Shown: positions 26,569-34,627 of the stretch, in pieces | Layout of the letters: every line of letters starts with the position of its first letter | Position numbering within the stretch: the stretch's first letter is position 1 | NCBI RefSeq assembly: GCF_017377775.1 | Contig: NZ_JAFVLN010000018.1 | Location: 124,001 to 188,000 of the forward strand | From: Streptomyces sp. VRA16 Mangrove soil | Lineage (GTDB): Bacteria; Actinomycetota; Actinomycetes; Streptomycetales; Streptomycetaceae | Length of the DNA: 64,000 nucleotides | Direction: 5' to 3' | Notes under the pieces: generated by a model | Database searches by the model: none | Seen by the model: only the letters and a program-made list of their open reading frames with translations | Told to the model about the DNA's origin: nothing | Position numbers and translations under genes: made by a program

Positions 26569-28359
26569 TCAGATGAGTTCGTGGCCACGCCAGGGATAGA
26601 TCTCCGACGTGTCCACTCGTGCGTCGACTGCGCGGGCGTTGTCCGGCCATCGCGTGCGCCATTCTGCGACCAGAACAGCTTCGTCCGCCCACGTGGGCAC
26701 GATCAGCACACGGTCCGTATCCCACCTGCTGCCCTGGCGGACCAGAATCTTGGCAACCACTTGCATGAGCAGGGGGCGCAGCTGGGGGAGATCCGCTCGT
26801 TCCCACTGACGTGCGAGGCTTTCGAAGATCTCGGCAGAGGGCGGCGCCGCGTGGGACAGCTGCTCCTTCAGATGGCGTACGCCCTCGCGGATGACCTCGG
26901 CGCGTGCCTCTCGGTTCGCCTTGCGCTGCAGATAGTCCTCCTTGCTCAGTCCGCCGTCGGGATCCTCGTAAAGGTCAAGGAGGCGCACCAGCGCCTGCTG
27001 CTCCTTCGCGAGTTCCGATGACAATCTCTCCAGCATCCGCCCCTGACGGTCGTCCTGTTCCTGGCTGACGGGGCGGCGGGAGACCGGTCCCGCTGCCGCC
27101 TGGGCGGGCAGCCAGTCATGGATCTTGTGCTCCAGGGTGTGCATGGCGACGGATGTGCCAGGGCACACCCCACGAAACCGCAAGGCGCTCCCGCACCGCA
27201 TGTGGGCGTAGTTTCCGCCGCCGCGCAGGTGATCCACCCCGGCGCGGCAGCGCTGGCCGCAGTGGGCGCAGAAGACCAGTCCGGTGAGCAGGTGGGTCTT
27301 TCCCGGCTGCGGCTTGGCGGCGCTGTGGCGTTCTCTGCGCCACGGCACGTACTGGTTCCAGAAGAAGTCCTGGGAGACGATCGGCTCGTGGTTGCCCTGC
27401 AGCCAGATGTCGTAGGCCCACGGTGCACTGTTGCTGCTGAGTGAGCGGCCCTCCTTCCTGGCGTCGATGCGTTGCTGTTCCGAGTGGTAGCGGCACAGGC
27501 CCGCGGCGAAACCGGAGTCCAGGATCGACAGCCATCCGCTGCCGGTGATCTTCCGTCCGAAGGTCGAGCGAATGCCCCGCTCCTGCATCTCCTTGGCCAG
27601 GCGGTCCAAGGGCTCGCCGGAGACGACACGCTCGTACATTTTGAGGTAAGCGGGGGCGATGGCCGGGTCGGGGACGAGTACACGGTCGGCGCACCGCTCG
27701 CATCGCTGCTGCGCAGGGCAGGAGCGACAGTGCCGGCCAGGCCCCTTGGCGGCGCAGGGCCCGCACTGGCCGCGAGGCGGACAGTCCAGGCAGGTGCGGT
27801 AGCCGAAGACGACCCGCCCGGAATGGGGGAGCCCTGTGCGCTTGCGCTGTTCCTGGGCGTCCTTCCAGTTCTTGGAGATCTGCTTGCGGCGAAGTTCCGC
27901 CAGGAGCAACAACTGGTCGCGGTTGTACGCGCCCCAGTCCGTCGAGGCATCGACATCCTCGGTGGCCGCACGGGCGACGCCGCCCGCATCTTCTTCGAGC
28001 TCCCGTAGCCGGGCCCTGGATTCGAGGAAGTTCCGCCCGAACCGGTCCCACGTGTAGAGAACGACGCCGTCGGCGTGGCCTTGCCGGATCTGGTCGATCA
28101 TCCAGTTGATCTTGCGGTGCGCGAAGTCCGCTCCGCTGAGGTCGAGATCGGCGACCACCTGGACGACAGTTCCGTTTTCCCGCTCCACGAGCCTGCGGCA
28201 GGCAAACTCCTGGATGTCCGGCGAGACCATGACCTCGCGGGCGGTGGACACGCGTACGTAGATGAACCAGCGCAGGCCTTGCGGTGTGCGCCGTAAGGGG
28301 GCGGTGCCGATGCCCTTGTCGTCGTTCTCGTCAGAGTGTGGATCGATAGCATTGGCCAC
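26569..28359 (-). CDS. Large serine recombinase (site-specific integrase)
   Basis: A 596-residue recombinase expected to integrate and excise a mobile element through a 5'-phosphoserine intermediate. The resolvase domain spans about 30-170, with catalytic Ser38 in YVRVSTA and the helix TWDRFGRN. The recombinase domain starts near 225 and a zinc ribbon (CAHCGQRC ... MRCG ... C, about 364-399) precedes a coiled-coil-rich C-terminus (about 430-525). Unusually, residues 190-223 contain four CxxC pairs (CLDC, CGPC, CRSC, CERC) between the catalytic and recombinase domains. Codon 22 is TTA (28294-28296), so translation should need bldA. GTG 28359 is chosen for its AGGAGG site at 28367-28372; the frame remains open to 28470. 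Confidence 0.88.
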   Translation of the reverse strand: MANAIDPHSDENDDKGIGTAPLRRTPQGLRWFIYVRVSTAREVMVSPDIQEFACRRLVERENGTVVQVVADLDLSGADFAHRKINWMIDQIRQGHADGVVLYTWDRFGRNFLESRARLRELEEDAGGVARAATEDVDASTDWGAYNRDQLLLLAELRRKQISKNWKDAQEQRKRTGLPHSGRVVFGYRTCLDCPPRGQCGPCAAKGPGRHCRSCPAQQRCERCADRVLVPDPAIAPAYLKMYERVVSGEPLDRLAKEMQERGIRSTFGRKITGSGWLSILDSGFAAGLCRYHSEQQRIDARKEGRSLSSNSAPWAYDIWLQGNHEPIVSQDFFWNQYVPWRRERHSAAKPQPGKTHLLTGLVFCAHCGQRCRAGVDHLRGGGNYAHMRCGSALRFRGVCPGTSVAMHTLEHKIHDWLPAQAAAGPVSRRPVSQEQDDRQGRMLERLSSELAKEQQALVRLLDLYEDPDGGLSKEDYLQRKANREARAEVIREGVRHLKEQLSHAAPPSAEIFESLARQWERADLPQLRPLLMQVVAKILVRQGSRWDTDRVLIVPTWADEAVLVAEWRTRWPDNARAVDARVDTSEIYPWRGHELI

Positions 28360-28453
28360 GGCTGTTCCTCCTGGTGGTGCAGGTGGATCGCTTCCTGGGC
28401 CTTCCGTGCGCGGATGGGCCAGGCTTGTTGCACGAGGAGAACCGTAGTCAAGA

Positions 28454-28478
28454 AGTTGGCATACTGCCAACTAGTTGG
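28454..28478. promoter_or_regulatory. Operator-like repeats between recombinase and HTH-like gene
   Basis: AGTTGGCA-TAC-TGCCAACT is a perfect 19-base palindrome, and a third half-site AGTTGG follows at 28473-28478. It lies between the two divergent starts. On the minus strand TTGGCA and TACGGT are 18 bases apart, a plausible recombinase promoter overlapping the palindrome. Confidence 0.65.
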
Positions 28479-28491
28479 AAAAGGTGGACCC

Positions 28492-28788
28492 ATGTCGGAG
28501 GCGTCGACGGGCAGTGGCGTGGAGATCGATGTTCCCGTCCTGGTCACGTTCACCAGCGGGGCTTCCTTGCTGGTACAGCTCGGCATCGTGTCCTCGATGA
28601 CCCGCGAGGGTGTGCGAAGGATTGCCAAGACCGACCCTGATTGGCCCTTCGGGGAGGACCGGGCGTATCCCTATCGGAAGATCGCCAACGCGCAGGCCAT
28701 GGATGCCGGTCCGTTCCTGGAGTTCTTCCGGGCACGGCAAGTGCGGGGGCGAGGGCCGGACAGGCGGCCCCGGAAACCGCGCCATTAG
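28492..28788 (+). CDS. Small HTH-like protein, candidate directionality factor or regulator
   Basis: A 98-residue basic protein divergent from the recombinase. Residues about 28-75 (LLVQLGIVSSMTREGVRRI, then DPDWPFGEDRAYPYRKIAN) read like the helix-turn-helix of excisionase or MerR-type proteins: a recognition helix followed by a short wing. The C-terminus is Arg/Lys-rich (RGRGPDRRPRKPRH). AAGGTGG precedes ATG 28492. Its position beside a serine integrase and next to a palindrome suggests it either represses the divergent promoters or acts as the recombination directionality factor; both are inference. Confidence 0.6.
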   Translation: MSEASTGSGVEIDVPVLVTFTSGASLLVQLGIVSSMTREGVRRIAKTDPDWPFGEDRAYPYRKIANAQAMDAGPFLEFFRARQVRGRGPDRRPRKPRH

Positions 28789-28827
28789 GGCCTGTCCGGC
28801 GGATTTCGGAAGTCTTGGAGCCGAAGC

Positions 28828-29121
28828 ATGATCAATGTCCAGGTCCGCAGCGAGAGCGGCACGATCGAGGCTCGCGCCAGGCATGGTGTGGTCTGGGGGC
28901 CGGAGTTGGCGGGTCTCGACCAGTCGGCGTTTCCGATGATGGGGCACCTGCTGCCCTATGCGGACACTGTTCTCAACAGCCGCCAGGTGGTCACCCTGCT
29001 GGCCGAAGTGCCGCGTCTGCCCCCGGGCGTGGTCACGGAAGAGTTCGCGCGCGAGCTTCTGGACCTGGCCCAGGAGGTTCTCGACGGACAGCATCTCTAC
29101 CTGTGGTTCCTCGGGGACTGA
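28828..29121 (+). CDS. Small protein of unknown function in the recombinase island
   Basis: A 97-residue soluble protein beginning INVQVRSESGTIEARARHG, with a conserved-looking LLPYADTVLNSRQ and a C-terminal helix. I recognise no domain. GGAG eight bases before ATG 28828 supports the start. It is 39 bases downstream of the HTH-like gene in the same direction, so the two are probably co-transcribed. The 289 bases after it (29122-29410) hold no gene that I can support. Confidence 0.6.
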   Translation: MINVQVRSESGTIEARARHGVVWGPELAGLDQSAFPMMGHLLPYADTVLNSRQVVTLLAEVPRLPPGVVTEEFARELLDLAQEVLDGQHLYLWFLGD

Positions 29122-29410
29122 GACAGCAAGTCTGTTCGGTCCCTGAACCGGAGCCGGATCGAGGCGGTGGTGCCGGTGGGCGGCAACTCGGCGGCGTGCA
29201 GGTGAGCCCGTGTCACCGTGAAGTCCAGCGAGATTCCCGGCCGATCGCACCGTCCGCGTCGGCGGCGGCCCGGGCCTGCTGGGACATCCGCGCCCGGGTG
29301 CTGTCTGCCGACCGGAGTCCGTGCCTCTCAGGCGCGCTCTTCTCGTGCCCGCATCGTTCGGGAAGGCTCTGCCTCGGGCCACGCTCCGACCCCGCGGTTA
29401 CGGTGAGGGC

Positions 29411-29829
29411 ATGTCAGACGATCAGCGTCGCGTGACCGTGGACGACGACGTCAAGATCCCGACGCCTGCCGACGGCGAGGTGTGGGCGGTCGGGGGCCGT
29501 CATCCTCAATGGGAACGGACACGCCTTCGCCCAGAAGCGCAGCCGAGGTGGAGGGGGATACCGGCTGGCGTCTGTGCCGCCTCCGGCGCCTCCTTGGGAT
29601 CACCACGTGGACCGGCGACGACGGGGACGGATTGCGGCACGAGGCCGACTTCCTCGTCGAAGTGGACGGCGATCTGAGCCACCCCGCCCTGGAATGGTCC
29701 AAACACACCGCCTACGGCTGGTTCGGCCCCGACGACCTTCACCGCCTCAAAGAGAACCGGGCCCTCGGCGAGTACCTCATCCACGCCCCGATCGCGAAGG
29801 CCTTGCCGGATCGCCCGGACGCGCCCTAG
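29411..29829 (+). pseudogene. Broken Nudix hydrolase gene
   Basis: Three frames each carry part of one Nudix protein. From ATG 29411: DDDVKIPTPADGEVWAVG. After an extra G in the G-run at about 29490: AVILNGNGHAFAQKRS. In a third frame: EVEGDTGWRLCRLRRLLGI followed by WTGDDGDGLRHEADFLVEV and HTAYGWFGPDDLHRLKENR, to the stop at 29829. Most of the Nudix box (the G-x5-E segment and the first glutamates) is missing between the second and third parts, so there is an internal deletion as well as a frameshift. A TACGGT hexamer lies six bases before the ATG. It marks decay at the edge of the recombinase island. Confidence 0.7.
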
Positions 29830-30338
29830 CAGTGCGTCGTGAGGTCTGTGCGGATGTGTTGGCCTCGGCGCCGCCCATGGGCCAGCGGGGCTGAGGTGAG
29901 TGTTTTCTGCGTGGGTGGTCGACGACGTGTCGCTTCCCACGTACGGCAAGGCGTCGGTCGGGGTGGCCTGAGCCGGACCCCGGCCAAGAACTAATAGGCC
30001 CGTGTTGGGGAATCGGCGCTGATCGCGGGGTGCGTGGAGATCCTCCGGCGATTCGCGAAAACGGTACGAGCGCGTCACGTGCGCGCAGCACCCGCTTAAC
30101 ACGCGACCGGCAGAGTTGGGGATGTCGAAAGGGGCGGGAGCGGCTCCCCGCCCCACTCGGCACAGAGCGGCGTCGAAGGACCTCCGGAGCGGCTCCCGGA
30201 CCTCCATGGACGCCCAGGACGTGACAGTCGGGCCCTGACTCGGCTGTGTGCGTCCCTCGCGGGGACCGCCGTCGTCCCGCCCCCCGTCACACGGGGGTGC
30301 GGCGGTCCCCGCGCAACTCTCTTTCCCGGCGCGCGGGG
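29830..30338. other. Non-coding stretch with terminator hairpin
   Basis: No convincing gene on either strand. The right end (30258-30313) is a long hairpin, CGCGGGGACCGCCG against CGGCGGTCCCCGCG with an inner CCCGT/ACGGG stem, just past the stop of the RpiR-type gene. Confidence 0.5.
30258..30313 (-). terminator. Terminator of the RpiR regulator gene
   Basis: Perfect 14-bp outer stem CGCGGGGACCGCCG/CGGCGGTCCCCGCG, 26 bases beyond the stop codon. Confidence 0.7.
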
Positions 30339-31193
30339 TCACTCCACGAACAGGCCGCGCTCCGCCGCCCGTACGTCGAACTCCTCCAGGCGGGCCTGCG
30401 CCTGCGGCAGACCGTCGCACATCGCCTCGAGAAGCACCCGGCCGAGCAGCATCGGCGCGCACGCCGTGTCGAAGGCGAGGCCCGTGCCGACCGCGGCGGG
30501 CAGCAGCAGGTCGCTGTGGCGGGCGACCGGGGCGAACGCCGAGTCGGCGACCGTGACCACCGTCAGGCCCGCGGACCGGGCGTGGGCGAGAGCGTCGACG
30601 ACCTCGCGCGGATGGCGCGGGAGCGCGAAGCAGAGCAGGGCCGTGGCGCCCGCCCGCACCGCCGCGTCGATCCGGTCCGCGAGCATCGTGCCGCCCTCGT
30701 CGAGCAGCCGGACGTCGGGGTGCACCTTCGCCGCGAAGTACGAGAATCCGTACGCCTGCGAGGCCGCCGCGCGCAGACCGAGGACCGGCAGCGGGCGGGA
30801 CGCGGCGAGCAGCCGGCCGGCCCGCTCCACCGGGGCCGGGTCGGCGAGCAGACCGGCGAGGTGGCGCAGGTTCGCGATCTCGGCCTCCACCGCCTGCTGG
30901 TACTCGTTGGCCTTGGTGGCGGTGCCGGGTTCGGCGGGGGCCACCTCGCGCAGGTGCTTGCGCAGCGCCGGGTAGCCGTCGAACCCGAGGGCGACTGCGA
31001 AGCGGGTCACCGAGGGCTGGCTGACCCCCGCGAGCTCGGCCAGCTCCACCGAGGACAGGAACGGCACGTCCGCCGCGCGGCGCACCATGCAATGGGCGAT
31101 ACGGCGCTGCGTGGGGGTGAGCCGGTGCCCCTCGAAGAGGTGCTGGAGCCGGGTGGCGGCGCTGGTGGTGGTCTGTTCGGTGTGCTCGGTCAT
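30339..31193 (-). CDS. RpiR/MurR-family transcriptional regulator
   Basis: A 284-residue regulator. The N-terminal HTH_6 domain (about 10-85) includes LTPTQRRIAHCMV and the recognition region ELAGVSQPSVTRFAVALGFDGYPALRKHLRE. The C-terminal SIS domain (about 115-270) includes VLGLRAAASQAYGF and LLCFALPRHPREVVDAL and would bind a small effector. ATG 31193, preceded by GGGGAG, begins the domain; the frame is open further upstream but without similarity. The promoter side carries ATGAGCCTATTCATG, and a related CTATTCA-N13-TGAATAG element lies before hutU, so histidine or purine nitrogen catabolism is a likely target (inference). The adjacent upstream gene is a HAL-like lyase. Confidence 0.85.
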   Translation of the reverse strand: MTEHTEQTTTSAATRLQHLFEGHRLTPTQRRIAHCMVRRAADVPFLSSVELAELAGVSQPSVTRFAVALGFDGYPALRKHLREVAPAEPGTATKANEYQQAVEAEIANLRHLAGLLADPAPVERAGRLLAASRPLPVLGLRAAASQAYGFSYFAAKVHPDVRLLDEGGTMLADRIDAAVRAGATALLCFALPRHPREVVDALAHARSAGLTVVTVADSAFAPVARHSDLLLPAAVGTGLAFDTACAPMLLGRVLLEAMCDGLPQAQARLEEFDVRAAERGLFVE

Positions 31194-31508
31194 GGCTCCC
31201 CGTCCGGGCCCCGCTGGGTCATTCATCGGGGCTGAGATGTGTATGAGCCTATTCATGACGGGTGCGGGGCGCCAGGGGGTGGCCGGCGGCGCGGGACGCG
31301 GCGGGTACGGGCGGTGCGGGGCCACAGCGGGGTGCGGGGCGGGTCGGCGGCCGGGGCGGGGGCTAGGGCGCGGTGGAACGGTCCGAGACCGTCGGCTCCG
31401 GGGCGGCGCATGCGCCGTCGCTTCGGTCTCGGCCGCCGGAGCGCTTTTCTCCAGTGCCGCATCCGCGGCCGTGGGCCACCAAGGCCCCGGTGGGAGCGGG
31501 GCGGTCGG
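31194..31508. other. GC-rich spacer upstream of the RpiR gene
   Basis: No gene seen. It contains CTATTCAT at 31249-31256 within ATGAGCCTATTCAT, probable operator sequence, and long G-runs at 31258-31370. Confidence 0.4.
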
Positions 31509-33002
31509 CTACCCCGCGAACCGCTCCAGCAGTGCGGCCGCCCGCTCCACGTCAAGGGTGAGCGGCCGGTCCGCCGTCTCCTGCGGGAGCTCCGCGTCCG
31601 CCAGCGCGAACGCGCGGCCCACCGGGAGTTCCGGGTCGGGGCGCAGGTCGCGCAGGCGCAAGGCCCGTACGGCCGCGACGAGTTCGCAGCCGACCACCTG
31701 GCGGTAGGCGGCGCACAGGCGGAGCGTCTGGCGGGCCGCCAGGGAGGCGAAGCTGGCCTGTTCCTCGACGCCCCGGGACAGGACCGCGTGGCCGAGGGAC
31801 GCCGGGGCCGCGAAGGCGCGCAGGTCCGCGAGGGCGCCGCCGGCCGCGTACTCCAGGATCATCACGCCCGAGGCCGCCGCCTCGCCGTCCGCGAGGAAGG
31901 GGCGCAGGCGCGTGAACGCCGGTTCGTTCAGGGTGGAGAGGCGGGACGTGGAGAGGCGGGCCACCTGGGTCATCGCGAGCCTGAAGTGGTCCAGGGCCAG
32001 GGAGAGTTGGGCCATGTAGAAGCCGCCGTGGTGGTAGGCCGCCATGTCCGCGGGGGAGATGAGGGGGTTCTCCGCGGCCGCGTTGATCTCGACCGTGAGG
32101 ACGTTCTCCAGGGAGTCCGCCGCGTCCTGCGCCGGGCCGTGGATCTGCGGCACGCAGCGGAAGCCGTACGGGTCCTGGATGCGGCCGAGCGGCGGGGTGG
32201 GGCGTTCGTCGGCGCCGAGCGCGGCGCGCATGTTCGCCGCCACGTCGTACGAGCCCTTGTGGCGGCGGGCCTCGTGCACCGGCAGCGCGTACGCCTCGTA
32301 GGAGCCGTCGACCGCCAACAGGCTCATGGCGGCCACGAGTTGAGTGGCCGTCAGGAGCGTCCGCAGCTCGTGCAGGGCGAGTGCCGACTGGCCGAGGGTG
32401 AGGGCGTTGGAGGAGATCAGCGCGAGGGCGTCGTTGTTGTCGAGGGGCTGCGGCTGTGGGGGCGTGCCCTTGCCGCGCCAGGGGTGCTCGCCCGCCAGCG
32501 CCAGGCCCATCTGGGCCAGCGGGGCGATGTCGCCGGTGCCGACCGAGCCGAACTCGTTGACCGCCGGGTGTGCGCCGTTCTCCAGCGCCTCGCACAGGGC
32601 CGTGACCACGGTCGGGCGCAGGCCCGCGCCGCCCGCCAGCAACTGGTTCGCGCGGACCGCGAGCATCGCCCGTACCTCGCGCTCCGGCAGCTCGTCGCCG
32701 ATCGCGCCCGCGTGGCTGCGCAGCAGCCGCAGGCCGTGGTCGGCGGCGGCCTCGGTGGGCACGTCCTCGCTGCGGTTGGCGCCGACGCCGGTCGAGCGGC
32801 CGTAGACGCGGCCCGACGCGGCGATCTCGCGGGCCGCGTCCCAGGACTCCTCGACCCGCTTCATGGCGTCGGTGCCGGGCACCGGCCGGGCCTCGGCGTG
32901 CGCGAGGCGGACCACGTCGGCGACCGGCAGACCGTGGCCGTCGAGGACGACGACCGGGCGGGCGGCGGGGGCGGGACTCGTGAAGGACGACTTCGGGGGC
33001 AT
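31509..33002 (-). CDS. Aromatic amino acid lyase (HAL/PAL) homologue with altered MIO triad
   Basis: A 497-residue member of the histidine/phenylalanine ammonia-lyase superfamily. Retained features: the tyrosine loop VYGRSTGVG (Tyr67), LRSHAGAIGDELP, NQLLAGGAGLRP, the QDPYGFRCVPQIHG segment and the EINAAAENPLIS motif. At the cofactor site, however, it reads GSVG-TG-DIAPL (residues 152-158), whereas active enzymes have GSVG-ASG-DLAPL. It is one residue short and lacks the Ser dehydrated to form the MIO prosthetic group. So it may not be a classical ammonia-lyase, and the name hutH should not be transferred automatically. It is divergent from an NCS1 permease and adjacent to the RpiR regulator, and it is separated by 8.7 kb from the hutU operon. 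Start ATG 33002. Confidence 0.82.
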   Translation of the reverse strand: MPPKSSFTSPAPAARPVVVLDGHGLPVADVVRLAHAEARPVPGTDAMKRVEESWDAAREIAASGRVYGRSTGVGANRSEDVPTEAAADHGLRLLRSHAGAIGDELPEREVRAMLAVRANQLLAGGAGLRPTVVTALCEALENGAHPAVNEFGSVGTGDIAPLAQMGLALAGEHPWRGKGTPPQPQPLDNNDALALISSNALTLGQSALALHELRTLLTATQLVAAMSLLAVDGSYEAYALPVHEARRHKGSYDVAANMRAALGADERPTPPLGRIQDPYGFRCVPQIHGPAQDAADSLENVLTVEINAAAENPLISPADMAAYHHGGFYMAQLSLALDHFRLAMTQVARLSTSRLSTLNEPAFTRLRPFLADGEAAASGVMILEYAAGGALADLRAFAAPASLGHAVLSRGVEEQASFASLAARQTLRLCAAYRQVVGCELVAAVRALRLRDLRPDPELPVGRAFALADAELPQETADRPLTLDVERAAALLERFAG

Positions 33003-33089
33003 GACGGGCTGTTCCTCCTCAAACAGTCGTCCGCGGGGGCGCGGAGGCGGCGACGTGACCGCGATTTACCTGCGATTTACACGCGGCCA

Positions 33090-33104
33090 TTGACAAATTA
33101 TTCA
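33090..33104. promoter_or_regulatory. -35-like TTGACA and TTATTCA motif before the NCS1 permease
   Basis: TTGACA (33090-33095) is followed by TTATTCA (33098-33104), close to the CTATTCA element near the RpiR and hutU genes. CTCTG-N12-CAGAG (33116-33137) is a second inverted repeat. A good -10 was not found. Confidence 0.35.
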
Positions 33105-33156
33105 CTCACCGAGAACTCTGCATGACGATATACAGAGCGGGCAAGGGGAGACTCTC

Positions 33157-34578
33157 ATGGCAGCGGTAGTGGAGCGGCACTCCATCGATGTCGTGCCGGA
33201 CGGTGAGCGGCACGGACACGCGTTCAGCCAGTTCACCCTCTGGCTCGGCGCCAACCTCCAGATCACGGCCGTGGTCACCGGCGCGCTCGCCGTCGTCTTC
33301 GGCGGCGACGTCGTCTGGTCGCTGATCGGCCTCGTGCTCGGCAATCTGCTCGGCGGCGCCGTGATGGCGCTGCACTCCGCGCAGGGGCCGAAGCTCGGCC
33401 TGCCGCAGATGATCCAGTCACGGGCGCAGTTCGGCGTGCGCGGGGCGGTCGTCCCGCTGCTCCTCGTGATCCTGATGTACGTCGGCTTCTTCGCCAGCGG
33501 CAGCGTGCTCGCCGGGGAGGCCACGGCCCGCCTCACCCACACCGGTGACACCACCGGCATCGTGCTCTTCGCCGCCGTCACCGCCGTCATGGCCGCCGTC
33601 GGCTACCGCGTCATCCACGCGCTCGGCCGGGTCGCGAGCGTCGTCTGCGCGCTGGCCTTCGTGTACCTGGGCATCCGGCTCCTCGACCGCGTCGACCTCG
33701 GGGACCTGCTGGGCGACGCGCACTTCTCGCTGCCGATGTTCCTGCTCGCCGTCTCGCTCTCCGCGTCGTGGCAGCTCGCCTTCGGCCCGTACGTCGCCGA
33801 CTACTCGCGCTATCTGCCCCGCTCCACCAGCTCGAAGGCCACCTTCTGGTGGACGCTGTCGGGCTCGGCGCTCGGCTCGCAGTGGTCGATGACGTTCGGG
33901 GTGTTCGTCGCCGCGAGCGCGGGCGGCAAGTTCCTCGACGACCAGGTCGGCTACGTCGTCACACTCGGCGGCGCGGGCCTCGTGGCGTCCTTCTTCTACT
34001 TCGTGATCGCCCTCGGCAAGCTCACCATCAACGTGCTCAACACGTACGGCGGCTTCATGTCGATGGTCACCGGCGTCAGCGGCTTCCGCGGCCAGCGCGC
34101 CATCTCGCCGCGCGTCCGCGCCGCGTACATCGCGGTCATCATGGTCGCGGGCACGGCCGTCGCCCTCGCCGGCAAGGACAGCTTCCTGTCCTCGTTCAAG
34201 GACTTCCTGCTCTTCCTGCTGACGTTCTTCACGCCGTGGTCGGCGATCAACCTCGTCGACTTCTACCTGATCTCGCGCGAGAAGTACGACATCCCGGCCC
34301 TCGCCGACCCGCGCGGCCGCTACGGCGCCTGGCGGTGGGACGCGCTCGTCGTGTACGGGGTCGGGGTCGCCGCCCAACTCCCGTTCCTGGCCACCTCGTT
34401 CTACACCGGTCCGGCCGTGGCACCGCTCGGCGGCGCCGACATCTCCTGGATCGTCGGGCTCGTCGTCCCGGCCGCCCTGTACTGGCTGCTCGCCCGGCGC
34501 GACACCTCGCACATACCGGCCGAGACGATCCTCGGCCCGGTCGCGCACGACGCGCCGTTGATCTCGGAACGGGCATGA
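33157..34578 (+). CDS. NCS1-family nucleobase permease (cytosine/purine type)
   Basis: A 473-residue inner-membrane transporter with about twelve helices. The first helix is preceded by the NCS1 pattern HGHAFSQFTLWLGANLQITA. Further family features are LPQMIQSRAQFGVRGA, FGPYVADYSRYLPR and the NLVDFYLISREKYD motif late in the sequence. Such carriers import cytosine, purines, allantoin or hydantoins with H+ or Na+. GGGGAGA precedes ATG 33157. Divergent pairing with the HAL-like protein suggests that both handle the same nitrogen compound, but the substrate cannot be read from sequence. Confidence 0.88.
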   Translation: MAAVVERHSIDVVPDGERHGHAFSQFTLWLGANLQITAVVTGALAVVFGGDVVWSLIGLVLGNLLGGAVMALHSAQGPKLGLPQMIQSRAQFGVRGAVVPLLLVILMYVGFFASGSVLAGEATARLTHTGDTTGIVLFAAVTAVMAAVGYRVIHALGRVASVVCALAFVYLGIRLLDRVDLGDLLGDAHFSLPMFLLAVSLSASWQLAFGPYVADYSRYLPRSTSSKATFWWTLSGSALGSQWSMTFGVFVAASAGGKFLDDQVGYVVTLGGAGLVASFFYFVIALGKLTINVLNTYGGFMSMVTGVSGFRGQRAISPRVRAAYIAVIMVAGTAVALAGKDSFLSSFKDFLLFLLTFFTPWSAINLVDFYLISREKYDIPALADPRGRYGAWRWDALVVYGVGVAAQLPFLATSFYTGPAVAPLGGADISWIVGLVVPAALYWLLARRDTSHIPAETILGPVAHDAPLISERA

Positions 34579-34615
34579 TCGGGCGACGGAACGATCAAGA
34601 GTCGCCGACGCGGTC

Positions 34616-34621
34616 TAGCCA
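34616..34621 (+). promoter_or_regulatory. Putative -10 hexamer TAGCCA of a leaderless transcript
   Basis: TAGCCA ends six bases before GTG 34628, which favours that codon over the in-frame GTG at 34652. Confidence 0.35.
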
Positions 34622-34627
34622 CGGTGA

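Noticed and set aside
31509..33002. Calling the lyase homologue hutH
   Set aside because: The MIO triad is altered and the gene is not in the hut operon, so the symbol is withheld.
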